DNA of 64,000 nt from JAHDHW01 sp963793295 (GTDB lineage Bacteria; Bacteroidota; Bacteroidia; Chitinophagales; Saprospiraceae): contig CAWBZX010000041.1 of assembly GCA_963793295.1 (NCBI GenBank), positions 124,001 to 188,000 on the forward strand, read 5' to 3'. This document shows, piece after piece, positions 37,135-45,153 of the stretch. Both the position numbers and the translations under genes were made by a program. The notes below the pieces were generated by a model. That model was not told where the DNA came from. It did not search any database and saw only the letters and a list, made by a program, of their open reading frames with translations. How positions within the stretch are numbered: the first letter of the stretch is position 1; every line of letters begins with the position of its first letter.

Positions 37135-37866
37135 ATGATCAGAATCAATAGTTTATTATTTCTTTTAGTGGTATTGTTTTCTGTTACCAGTTGTTATGTC
37201 AACGATGACGACGGAATATTTAATTGTACGAAAGGAGAAGGGCCAACAATAACAAAAGAGTTATATGTATCGGATTTTACGGGAGTAAAATTGGAAATAG
37301 CCTCAGATATTTACATCACCCAGGGATCCGAATTCAGTGTTTATGCCACTGGCCAGGAAAACATTATCAACAAACTTGAACAAGACGTAAAAGATGGAAT
37401 TTGGGAGGTAGAATTTGACGGCTGCGTAAAGAATTACAGTGAATTGAATATTTATATTACGATGCCAGTGATCGAATATTTGGCTATTTCTGGCTCAGGG
37501 ACCATCTATGGTGAAAATGCTTTTAATGTGGATGAATTAGGTTTGATTATTTCGGGTTCCGGCGATATAGATCTTGAACTCAGTGCTTTTAAAATTGATG
37601 CCTCTATTTCGGGTTCTGGGAAAATGAAACTTGTTGGAGAATCAGACAAAGCTTTATATCATATTTCAGGTTCCGGAGATTATTATGCTTTTGGACTTCT
37701 GGCAAACAGATCCGAAGTTTATATTTCGGGTTCCGGCGATGCAGAAGTATATGCCGAAGAATATTTGAAAGTGAAGATCACCGGTAGCGGTGATGTATTT
37801 TACAAAGGCAATCCAACATTGGATGTTAGCATTACCGGTTCCGGCAATGTTTATAATTCTAACTAA
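37135..37866 (+). CDS. DUF2807 head-GIN-domain lipoprotein
   Basis: 243 residues. Lipobox SVTSC (Cys about 20), then a right-handed beta-helix type DUF2807 domain with recurrent ISGSG turns (LAISGSGTI, LIISGSGDI, ASISGSGKM, YHISGSGDY, VYISGSGDA, VKITGSGDV, VSITGSGNV). Such proteins sit on the cell surface or periplasm and are thought to be auto-transporter-like adhesins. Last gene of the ECF locus. Confidence 0.9.
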   Translation: MIRINSLLFLLVVLFSVTSCYVNDDDGIFNCTKGEGPTITKELYVSDFTGVKLEIASDIYITQGSEFSVYATGQENIINKLEQDVKDGIWEVEFDGCVKNYSELNIYITMPVIEYLAISGSGTIYGENAFNVDELGLIISGSGDIDLELSAFKIDASISGSGKMKLVGESDKALYHISGSGDYYAFGLLANRSEVYISGSGDAEVYAEEYLKVKITGSGDVFYKGNPTLDVSITGSGNVYNSN

Positions 37867-38252
37867 GTTTAAATATGCTCCAAAAGAATTGATTAGTTGA
37901 TGAGCACTGTGGCGGGAGGTTTTTCAAAATTTTTGATGAATCTCCTGCTGCTTGTTTAGCAAATAATTAGCTCTTCACCCGAAAGATTAGTTAAAGCTCC
38001 ACAATTGATTTTCCAAACTTTTCCAAAAAGGTCATGTGTGTTAAAATAAATATTTGAAAAATAACCAAAATGTGGTATTGTAACCATATGCAAATACCCT
38101 TAATTTTGTAATCGCATCCCCAAAGTTTATTCCCTTCAATTTTTTCCCTCACTTATTTTGAATTTTTTTCCCCTGTATTGTTTTTGTTTCTCCTCCTATT
38201 AATTTGATTTTTCTCCCGGATAATTCAATTTTTTAATTAAACACACAACTTT
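37867..38252. other. Intergenic region before the large T9SS cargo gene
   Basis: 386 nt. A weak hairpin (GCGGGAG ... CTCCTGC, about 37911-37951) may end the upstream transcript. The pyrimidine-rich stretch at about 38135-38220 probably holds the promoter for the next gene, but no clear consensus was found. No coding frame. Confidence 0.45.
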
Positions 38253-41108
38253 ATGAATTCTAAGACTACGCTTAAAGTGTCTGTAATGGGCATTTCTTTC
38301 CTATTCATTTCTTTTCTTTTTCTTGGATCAAATAATTTATATGCATCAACTGGTGGTGATTGTGATAACGAAATTACTGTTTCAGGAAATGTTGAAACTG
38401 TAGTTTCAAATTGGGGGGTATACTACGCCTGGAAAATCAAAGGAGCTGCAAATGGTCATGGAGCAAGATTTTATGACAATGGCGATAAATTGGTTGTTAA
38501 GTTAGATGATAAGGTAGAATCTGGTCAGAAGATTATAGTGACCTGGAAAAGTAGAAATTACAATAGTTCCTATTCCGGTCCTTCAAAGTTAAAGGTTTAT
38601 GAATCCAATGACGGCAGCTCTTTTACGTATAATACAACGTTGACTACTGAAGTTAAGAACCAATATATCGAAGACATGTTTACTGTGAATGGAGAAACCA
38701 AATACCTGAAATTGGTAAATGCTTCTTCAAGCAACCACGGCTCTCCAGACTTTCTAGTGGATGCGGCAAGTTACGCTTACACAATATGTAACGATCATTG
38801 CCCAGATGGACCTGAACCAGGTACACCATGTAACGACGGCAATTCAAATACGTCTAACGATGTAATTAATGATAATTGTGAGTGTGAAGGAACAGCTGTT
38901 TCTGGCGGTACTTTTACTGTTTGTTCACAAGTGAATAACAGCCGCGATGATGCTGAAGAAGCTTTAACCGGTCAAAACGTAGGAAAAGTAAACACATCGA
39001 GTAGTGATTTAGAGTTAGTTTTTGAAGAATTAGGTGGTGGTTATGATCAACTTGTAGGTATGCGATTTAATGATCTAAACATCCCACAAGGTGCAACAAT
39101 AACTAATGCTTTTATCCAATTCATGGCTGATGCATCAATAGGAAGTGATGAAAGTACACTTAATATTTATGGACAGGCTTCTGATAATACAGATGCTTTT
39201 TCAACTACCGATTTTGATATTAGCTCACGACCAAAAACGGATGCATCAGTTGTATGGTCTCCAGACGACTGGACCGATGGTGACTCAGGTCCTGACGAGC
39301 AAACTGACGATATTTCTGTTGTGATTCAGGAGATTGTAAATCGTATTGGATTTAATGAAAACAGCTCAGTTGTGATCATGATTGATGGAGAAGGGTTGCG
39401 TACAGCGGATTCTTACGATGAAGTTGGTGGTGATGCACCAATACTCTGTGTGACTTACCAAACGGGATGTCATGATAGTGATGGTGATGGCGTTTGTGAT
39501 GAAGATGACTTATGTGAAGGTCACGATGATAATATTGATGTCGATAATGACGGAACACCTGATGGTTGTGATGATTGTTTAAACGAAGTAAGTGAATCAG
39601 GAAATGTTAATAAAGTACTTTGGAGTTGGGGGGTACCATATGCCTGGAAGATCAAAGGAGCAGCAGATGGACATGGAGCAAGATTTTATGACAATCATGA
39701 TAGGTTATATGTCAAATTAGACGATGAAGTAACGGCTGGTCAGGAATTGACAGTTACCTGGAAGAGAAGAAACTACAACAGTTCTTATTCTGGTCCTGCA
39801 CAGTTAGCCGTTTATGAATCTCAAAACGGTTATTCTTACTCTTATAATTCAACATTGACTACTGAAGAATATGCTAGTTACATTGAAGGAACACTAACTG
39901 TAGATGATGACACCAAATACCTGAAACTGGTAAATGGTTCAACATACTACCATGGTTCACCAGACTTCTTGGTTGATGCAATTAGCTATTCTTACAGAGT
40001 TTGTGATGATGTTGATCTTTGTCCAAATGGTCCTGAGCCAGGTACGCCATGTGACGATGGTAATAATCTAACGATCAATGATGTGATCAATGCAAACTGT
40101 GAATGTGAAGGTACCCTTCTTGCAAACTATGATGTTTGTTCAAGAGTAGACAGCAACAGCGATGATGCTGAAGAAGATCCTTCAGGAGTAGTTGATTTGA
40201 CTAGTAGTGATTTGGAATTGATCTATGAAAGTAACCCGGGATATGCTCAGACAGTAGGAATGCGCTTTAACAACCTTGACATTCCACAAGATGCTGTGAT
40301 TAACAATGCTTATATCCAGTTTACAGTGAAAAATGCTTCAAATCTTGATCCTTGCGTGTTAACGATTGTTGGAGAAACAAGTAAAGATGCTGCTACTTTT
40401 ACTACAGCTAATGGAGATATTAGTAATCGCAACCAGACGAATGCTTTTGAAATCTGGGAACCAGCAAATTGGTTAAATACTGATGATGCGGGTGCTGCAC
40501 AACAGACGGTTGATATTGCTGCTGTAATTCAGGAAATAGTAAATCTAGATCAAAATACCAGTAATTCCATTGCAATTATCATTGAAGGAGTTGAAGGTAA
40601 GCGTATCGCATTTTCTTTTGATAATGACCCTGCTAAAGCACCAGAGCTTTGTATTAACTATAGCGCTCCTTCACAAGGTGGTTCTCCTCAAGGAATGATC
40701 TCTAACGGTTCCAAACTGATTGAAATGCAAGGAGAAAGCCTTAGTTTAGATATTGATTCAGACCCAGACGTTGATTTAGAATCAATATTAAACGAGGAGA
40801 TCAATGAAAATAGCGTTGAAGATGCACCGGAAGATGTAATATTGACTTCTACTTCAGTCAAAGTTTTCCCGGTTCCTGCTTCTAAGGAATTGAGTGTCGA
40901 TTTGTCAAATCATAAAGGCAGACCAGCTCGGATTTCAGTTTACAATCAGCTCGGACAGCTTCAGGAAATCATTGATATTGAAGCAGTTCCTGCTTCTCCG
41001 GTTGAAATGAATGTAGAAAACTACCACAATGGTGTTTATTACATGAATATTGAAGTTGAAAACGGAAAAGTGGTCACTAAGAAATTTATAGTGAACAGAA
41101 CATACTAA
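38253..41108 (+). CDS. Large secreted T9SS cargo with duplicated modules
   Basis: 951 residues: signal peptide, then module 1 (about 35-185, ITVSGNV ... WGVYYAWKIKGAANGHGARFYDN) ending in a Cys-rich PGTPCNDGN ... NCECEG knot, a jelly-roll-like domain (about 225-405, QVNNSRDDAEE), a calcium-binding thrombospondin-3-like linker (DSDGDGVCDEDD), module 2 (about 450-605, a close copy of module 1 with its own Cys knot), a second jelly-roll-like domain (about 625-800), and a type A sorting domain (KVFPVPASKELSVDL ... GVYYMNIE ... KKFIVNRTY). Probably an abundant surface or extracellular binding protein; the modules are not assigned to a family with confidence. Confidence 0.88.
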   Translation: MNSKTTLKVSVMGISFLFISFLFLGSNNLYASTGGDCDNEITVSGNVETVVSNWGVYYAWKIKGAANGHGARFYDNGDKLVVKLDDKVESGQKIIVTWKSRNYNSSYSGPSKLKVYESNDGSSFTYNTTLTTEVKNQYIEDMFTVNGETKYLKLVNASSSNHGSPDFLVDAASYAYTICNDHCPDGPEPGTPCNDGNSNTSNDVINDNCECEGTAVSGGTFTVCSQVNNSRDDAEEALTGQNVGKVNTSSSDLELVFEELGGGYDQLVGMRFNDLNIPQGATITNAFIQFMADASIGSDESTLNIYGQASDNTDAFSTTDFDISSRPKTDASVVWSPDDWTDGDSGPDEQTDDISVVIQEIVNRIGFNENSSVVIMIDGEGLRTADSYDEVGGDAPILCVTYQTGCHDSDGDGVCDEDDLCEGHDDNIDVDNDGTPDGCDDCLNEVSESGNVNKVLWSWGVPYAWKIKGAADGHGARFYDNHDRLYVKLDDEVTAGQELTVTWKRRNYNSSYSGPAQLAVYESQNGYSYSYNSTLTTEEYASYIEGTLTVDDDTKYLKLVNGSTYYHGSPDFLVDAISYSYRVCDDVDLCPNGPEPGTPCDDGNNLTINDVINANCECEGTLLANYDVCSRVDSNSDDAEEDPSGVVDLTSSDLELIYESNPGYAQTVGMRFNNLDIPQDAVINNAYIQFTVKNASNLDPCVLTIVGETSKDAATFTTANGDISNRNQTNAFEIWEPANWLNTDDAGAAQQTVDIAAVIQEIVNLDQNTSNSIAIIIEGVEGKRIAFSFDNDPAKAPELCINYSAPSQGGSPQGMISNGSKLIEMQGESLSLDIDSDPDVDLESILNEEINENSVEDAPEDVILTSTSVKVFPVPASKELSVDLSNHKGRPARISVYNQLGQLQEIIDIEAVPASPVEMNVENYHNGVYYMNIEVENGKVVTKKFIVNRTY

Positions 41109-41127
41109 TAATTAAATAGGTTTTCAT

Positions 41128-41165
41128 AAAAAAGGCGGCACTTTGAAAAAAGTGCCGCCTTTTTT
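41128..41165. terminator. Strong intrinsic terminator of the T9SS cargo gene
   Basis: 17-bp perfect stem (41128-41144, 41149-41165) with GC core GGCGGCAC, GAAA tetraloop and six T at the 3' side, also usable by the convergent acetyltransferase gene. Confidence 0.92.
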
Positions 41166-41185
41166 AGTGATAAAAATTAATACAT

Positions 41186-41692
41186 CTAGGCCTTTGTATT
41201 TTTTGGTTTCAAAGTTTCATACTCTGGTTTTAAAAGGGACATCAAAATCAGGTTTTTATAACCATCATCCATTTTTATGCATTCACGAAGCAGGCCTTCC
41301 TCTTTAAACCCTTCAGATTTGTAAAGGTATAGCGCTCGCGTATTAAATTCAAAAACATCGAGCCAAAGTCGGTGACAGTTCAGTTTTTCAAAACAGTATT
41401 TTTTTACTGCTTTCACAGCTGCTCTGCCATAACCTTTTCCTTTTTCAGCGATGGCAATCCTTTTGAATTCGATAGCATTATTTGGATTGGTAAGCCCTAG
41501 CAAAATAGCATAGCCGATAATTTTTTCCTGATCTTTAAAAGTCAGGTGCAATTCATCAGGATTTTCAATCACTTCATAATGTCTTTCCAATGGATAAGTA
41601 CCAATAAATCGGCTGTTATCCTGATGGTTTTCAATCTCGATAATATTTGGTAAATCTTCTTTAATCGTTAACATTAGTTGAAGTATTTTCAT
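41186..41692 (-). CDS. GNAT family acetyltransferase (RimJ/SpeG-like)
   Basis: 168 residues. GNAT signature: IEFKRIAIAEKGKGYGRAAVKAVKKY (acetyl-CoA loop) and LYLYKSEGFKEEGLLRE near the C-terminus, typical of RimJ/RimL/SpeG-like enzymes. Substrate not predictable. The Met at residue 7 is an equally possible start. Downstream of the cupin gene on the same strand. Confidence 0.88.
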   Translation of the reverse strand: MKILQLMLTIKEDLPNIIEIENHQDNSRFIGTYPLERHYEVIENPDELHLTFKDQEKIIGYAILLGLTNPNNAIEFKRIAIAEKGKGYGRAAVKAVKKYCFEKLNCHRLWLDVFEFNTRALYLYKSEGFKEEGLLRECIKMDDGYKNLILMSLLKPEYETLKPKNTKA

Positions 41693-41837
41693 TGAGCAAT
41701 GGAATTTTAGTCAATAATCTGTAGCTTGAACTTGCTTAATGCGGTGCATTAAAGGTGATGGCTATTTTTTTTTGATTCATTTTTTGAGCGATCAAAAAAT
41801 GAATAAGAATAGAATAAAATATTTTGGATCAAGACAC

Positions 41838-42104
41838 TCATTGATATTTTTCCATAACCGGTGACCAGGCATCCATCGCGATTACTTTTTCTTCTTTCGT
41901 AAAAACGGTATGCGGTATATTGGAAGGAATGGCGATTACTTCCCCTGAATTTACACACTTTATAGTTCCTTCAAAATCAAAATACAGTTTTCTTTCCAGC
42001 ACCATAGTGATCTGCTCGCTTTCATGGCTGTGTTTTTCAAACAGACAATTAGGCTCCGCTTCAAAGTAAGTGAACATCGTTTTTTGAAGCGCCACTGCCC
42101 ACAT
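41838..42104 (-). CDS. Cupin-domain protein, N-terminus probably incomplete
   Basis: 88 residues from the only in-frame ATG. The first cupin motif KHSHESEQITMVLE and the second PSNIPHTV (His ligands) are present, so the beta-barrel core is there. The same frame upstream reads sensibly for ~20 further residues (HFTIEAGVKGAK) but lacks a normal start codon before a TGA. This suggests either a frameshift in the 5' end or a non-standard start. Likely a small metal-binding cupin. Directly follows the arsN2-like gene. Confidence 0.75.
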   Translation of the reverse strand: MWAVALQKTMFTYFEAEPNCLFEKHSHESEQITMVLERKLYFDFEGTIKCVNSGEVIAIPSNIPHTVFTKEEKVIAMDAWSPVMEKYQ

Positions 42105-42115
42105 TTTTGCACCTT

Positions 42116-42599
42116 TTACGCCGGCTTCAATTGTAAAATGTCTTTGGAATAATACTGCGCCTGATTTTCAATATTGAGCTTAATGCAAGTGGCACTCGAA
42201 GGACAAATGCTTTTAAATTCATCTGTATTTAAAATATGTTGAGGAGCCTTCGTCGCGCTCTATTTCAGTAAATCCAATGTGTAAAAAATAATCCCTTGCT
42301 GTGGTAGTCAACAGGTAAAAATCCTTCACATTGTTTAACAGTGCATGTGCCTTGATCCGTTCAATCAGTGCTTTTCCGATTTTCTGTGAACGGTAAGACG
42401 GATCAACTACAAGAGAGCGAAACAATGCATTTTTGCTATAAATCTCCAAACCCACGGCACCAATCAGCGTATCCTCTTTTTGAGCTATGATAAAATCCTT
42501 ATAGTGATTTTCCACCCCTGCGGTAGGTAAGTCATTTTCGTGGAGCAGGCTTACAATTTGATTTACATCTTCCTTGTTTGCAAATCTATAGTTGAGCAT
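42116..42599 (-). pseudogene. arsN2: ArsN2-like GNAT acetyltransferase, C-terminus frameshifted
   Basis: Start at MLNYRFANKEDVNQIV (42599). GNAT core with LPTAGVENHY, FRSLVVDPSYRSQKIGKALI and LLTTTARDYFLHIGFTEIERD matches ArsN2. The frame then ends at 42219 with a non-homologous tail. Removing one base in GAAGGCT (about 42247) restores the conserved ArsN2 ending APQHILNTDEFKSICPSSA followed by TCIKLN, after which the frame runs to a TAA at 42116. ArsN2 proteins acetylate organo-arsenicals and are often found in arsenic operons, though none is visible here. Probably an assembly error or very recent mutation. 13 nt after the coiled-coil gene. Confidence 0.75.
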
Positions 42600-42612
42600 T
42601 GGGTAATAATAT

Positions 42613-43512
42613 TTAAGGGTTTTTTGTTTGCAGCAATCTGGTCGTCTGGTCAATTGCGTATTGAATTTCAACGATCTTAGCTTTCAGTTTTGTCAATTCA
42701 TTTTGCAGATTCCGGGTTTTTGACAGATTGTTTAAAGTTTTTTCAGCAAATAGCTCCAGTTTTCTTTTAAGTGCATTACAATCAGGAATGATTTTTTTCA
42801 AATCCTTGCTGTCATTAGAACTGATAAATTTTTCAAATTTCGACAAATTTTTCAACGCTATATTATAATGGAGCAATTCATGGTTTTGTTTATGGAGTGC
42901 CTTTTCGATCTTTTCAAATTCTATTTCAAATATTTTCATCTTTTCTGGCTGGCTGAGGTCCCAGTTTTGCCAGGTTTCGATTTGGTTCAAAGCGTTTTCC
43001 ATTTCTTCCAGATACACCTGGATTTTTCTTCCGGAGTTCATCAATTTATGAGAAGCAATTTTAAACCTGTTTTTTATAACAATGGTTTTGTCGGATTCTT
43101 TTTTGACTGAAAGTTCAATGGTTTGATTCTTTTTGAGCTTTAATTGCCGGAGCTGCAATTCCTTTTCCGGAAGCTTCGAAACCTTTTCACGAAGGATTTC
43201 GATTTCGAATTCGATTAATTTTATTGCCTTTTCCGCATCTTTGAGTTGAACTACTGCGTCGTGATATTCCTGCTGTGCCTTCTTCAGCCTTTCGGCCTTT
43301 TCCTCCTGCTGATTTAAAAAAAGATCGAGAAAACTTTTCTTTTGGAGATTTAAAATATCCTGGTATTCCTTTCCTACCTTTTGCTCTAGTTTCGCTATGC
43401 CAGCCTGTTCCGCCAGAAGCTGCTTTTCCAGTTTTTTTAAATAGCCCGCTGCCCTTTTCAGGTTAGCTACTTCAAGCTGCAGTTCCAGAATCTGATCGGC
43501 CAGGCTTTTCAT
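42613..43512 (-). CDS. Coiled-coil hypothetical protein
   Basis: 299 residues, almost entirely predicted helix with heptads (LELQLEVANLKRAAGYLKKLEKQ...), rich in Lys/Glu/Leu, no signal peptide. No family recognised. A degraded copy of its last ~60 residues occurs at 60302-60520 (compare LTKLKAKIVEIQYAID with LTKLKAKINEIQDSID). Divergent from the LytTR regulator; the same arrangement is echoed at the second locus. Confidence 0.75.
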   Translation of the reverse strand: MKSLADQILELQLEVANLKRAAGYLKKLEKQLLAEQAGIAKLEQKVGKEYQDILNLQKKSFLDLFLNQQEEKAERLKKAQQEYHDAVVQLKDAEKAIKLIEFEIEILREKVSKLPEKELQLRQLKLKKNQTIELSVKKESDKTIVIKNRFKIASHKLMNSGRKIQVYLEEMENALNQIETWQNWDLSQPEKMKIFEIEFEKIEKALHKQNHELLHYNIALKNLSKFEKFISSNDSKDLKKIIPDCNALKRKLELFAEKTLNNLSKTRNLQNELTKLKAKIVEIQYAIDQTTRLLQTKNP

Positions 43513-43782
43513 TTTTACAATTATTATATTTAAAACGGTTTACTGTAATAGGAACGACTGGTTTCAAAATGATGAAAATAATCCAAATTGATAACAACTC
43601 AAATTATAAAAGGTAAAACCCAAACCCAAAAATAACAATGTAAGTATCACACGGAATTTATAAGATTATTAATGCTCAGGTTTAATTCTTTTTCGATATT
43701 GTTAATAATGAGTATATTAGCAGAAAGCGTTTAGTTACAATTTTACAAATTTCGGATTGTGTTAACCCTGAAACAAAAATGA

Positions 43783-44535
43783 ATGACTGCTATCATCGTT
43801 GAGGACGAAATCCAGAGTCATAATGTATTGAGTAAACTACTTTCCCAAAGCCACCCAGATGTAGAAGTTTTGGCTTCGGCCTTTACCATTGAAGAAGGCT
43901 ACCAAAAATTAACGACGCTCAAACCGGATTTGGTTTTTTTGGATATTGAACTTCCGGATGGGTCGGGCTTTGATTTATTAAAACGAATACCAGATCCTGA
44001 ATTTTCTGTTATTTTTATTACTGCTTTTGATAACTATGCGGTCACAGCCATCCGCTTTGGGGCGCTCGATTATTTATTAAAACCGGCCGGAGAGGAAGAG
44101 CTGGCTGATGCGTTGCAGAGAGCACGACAGAAAATCCAAAAAAAAATTACAGCAGAACAATTAGAAATCATTTGGGAAACGTTGGCCAATATTCAGGAGA
44201 AAAAGCTACCCGAACGAATGAGCATCTCTACTGCTGATGGAATCCTTTATAAAAATGTCGAAGATATCATCCGATTGGAAGCGCAGCAAAACTACACTGA
44301 ATTTACAATTGCCAACAGCCCTAAAAAATTACTCGCCTCTGTCCATCTCGGTAAGTACGAAGAGCAATTTGAACTTTACGATGATTTTGTAAGAGTTCAC
44401 CGCTCTCACCTCGTTAACCTCCACTACGTCGACAAATATGTCAAATCCGATGGCGGATACCTCGTCATGAAAAACGGTGATACCATACCCGTTTCCCGAA
44501 AATACAAAGATGACTTACTGGATAAACTTGGCTAA
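43783..44535 (+). CDS. LytTR family two-component response regulator
   Basis: 250 residues. Receiver domain (about 1-120): acidic pair in VEDE, phosphoacceptor Asp in LVFLDIELPDGSG, Thr/Ala in FITAFDNYA, Lys in LLKPAG. LytTR DNA-binding domain (about 145-250: DIIRLEAQQNYTEFT, FVRVHRSHLVNLHYVDKY). It should pair with the LytS-type kinase at 47361-50513, from which it is separated by the DyP insert. LytTR proteins bind ~9-bp direct repeats with a ~21-bp period, and such repeats occur nearby. Confidence 0.95.
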   Translation: MTAIIVEDEIQSHNVLSKLLSQSHPDVEVLASAFTIEEGYQKLTTLKPDLVFLDIELPDGSGFDLLKRIPDPEFSVIFITAFDNYAVTAIRFGALDYLLKPAGEEELADALQRARQKIQKKITAEQLEIIWETLANIQEKKLPERMSISTADGILYKNVEDIIRLEAQQNYTEFTIANSPKKLLASVHLGKYEEQFELYDDFVRVHRSHLVNLHYVDKYVKSDGGYLVMKNGDTIPVSRKYKDDLLDKLG

Positions 44536-44544
44536 GCTGATTTC

Positions 44545-44632
44545 ATTCGTTCAATGAAATTGATTATTCGTACACCAGAACCTTGTTTCTATTAAATTTT
44601 TGTTGTCAATTTAAAATTCTTCATTATCTTTA
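44545..44632 (+). promoter_or_regulatory. Candidate LytTR operator and promoter of the 97-aa/DyP unit
   Basis: Direct repeats ATTCGTTCA (44545-44553) and ATTCGTACA (44566-44574) have a 21-bp period. Downstream are TTG (44603-44605) and TATCTTTA (44625-44632), a near match to the -33/-7 elements. The 97-aa gene starts 95 nt further on. The spacing suits a LytTR-activated promoter. Confidence 0.45.
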
Positions 44633-44727
44633 GAAGGACAAATATACTATTGCTCAATTTATCTTTTACAAAATTTTAGATATGTAGATAGTTTTGAATT
44701 GAGCTTTAACCTCAAAAAAAGAATAAT

Positions 44728-45021
44728 ATGGCATATACTAATTTTGGTTCTCATATTACTGAGGGTGGCAGTGGCGCTCCAGCTGATTCATACTTTCATA
44801 TAGATGATGTTAATGAAGTAGCTAAGCAGTTTGGAGCAGTGGCTGTTCAAGCCAGAAATGTGATGGTGAATGGTACACCAGGTATAGCTCTTGTAGCTGT
44901 TAGTAGTTTTACACCAGGAGGTACAGCAAGTACATATTTAGAGGGACCTATTCATATTATGGCTTTGTCTTGTCCTCCATGGACGGATCCAGTCGGTAGG
45001 CAATATATTGCTCCTGCATAA
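44728..45021 (+). CDS. 97-residue orphan protein
   Basis: No family recognised and no signal peptide. The sequence is rich in Gly, Ala, Val, Ser and Thr, low in Lys (one), contains HIDDVNEVAKQFGAVAVQA (possible helix) and beta-prone stretches (GIALVAVSSFTPGG), and ends PPWTDPVGRQYIAPA. It differs in composition from the Lys-rich DyP protein that follows 132 nt later. It may be a structural, cargo or secreted peptide linked to the peroxidase. Codon frame and upstream promoter support it being real. Confidence 0.65.
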   Translation: MAYTNFGSHITEGGSGAPADSYFHIDDVNEVAKQFGAVAVQARNVMVNGTPGIALVAVSSFTPGGTASTYLEGPIHIMALSCPPWTDPVGRQYIAPA

Positions 45022-45153
45022 TATGGACTAACAACCATCGGAATTAAAATTTTCGCATTCTTTAAAATATTTATGAAAGGATTTTTGTTCATTGACCCTT
45101 TTTAATAGAGTCCTATGGATATGTATATTTTCTGAATTTTAAAATTCAATATA

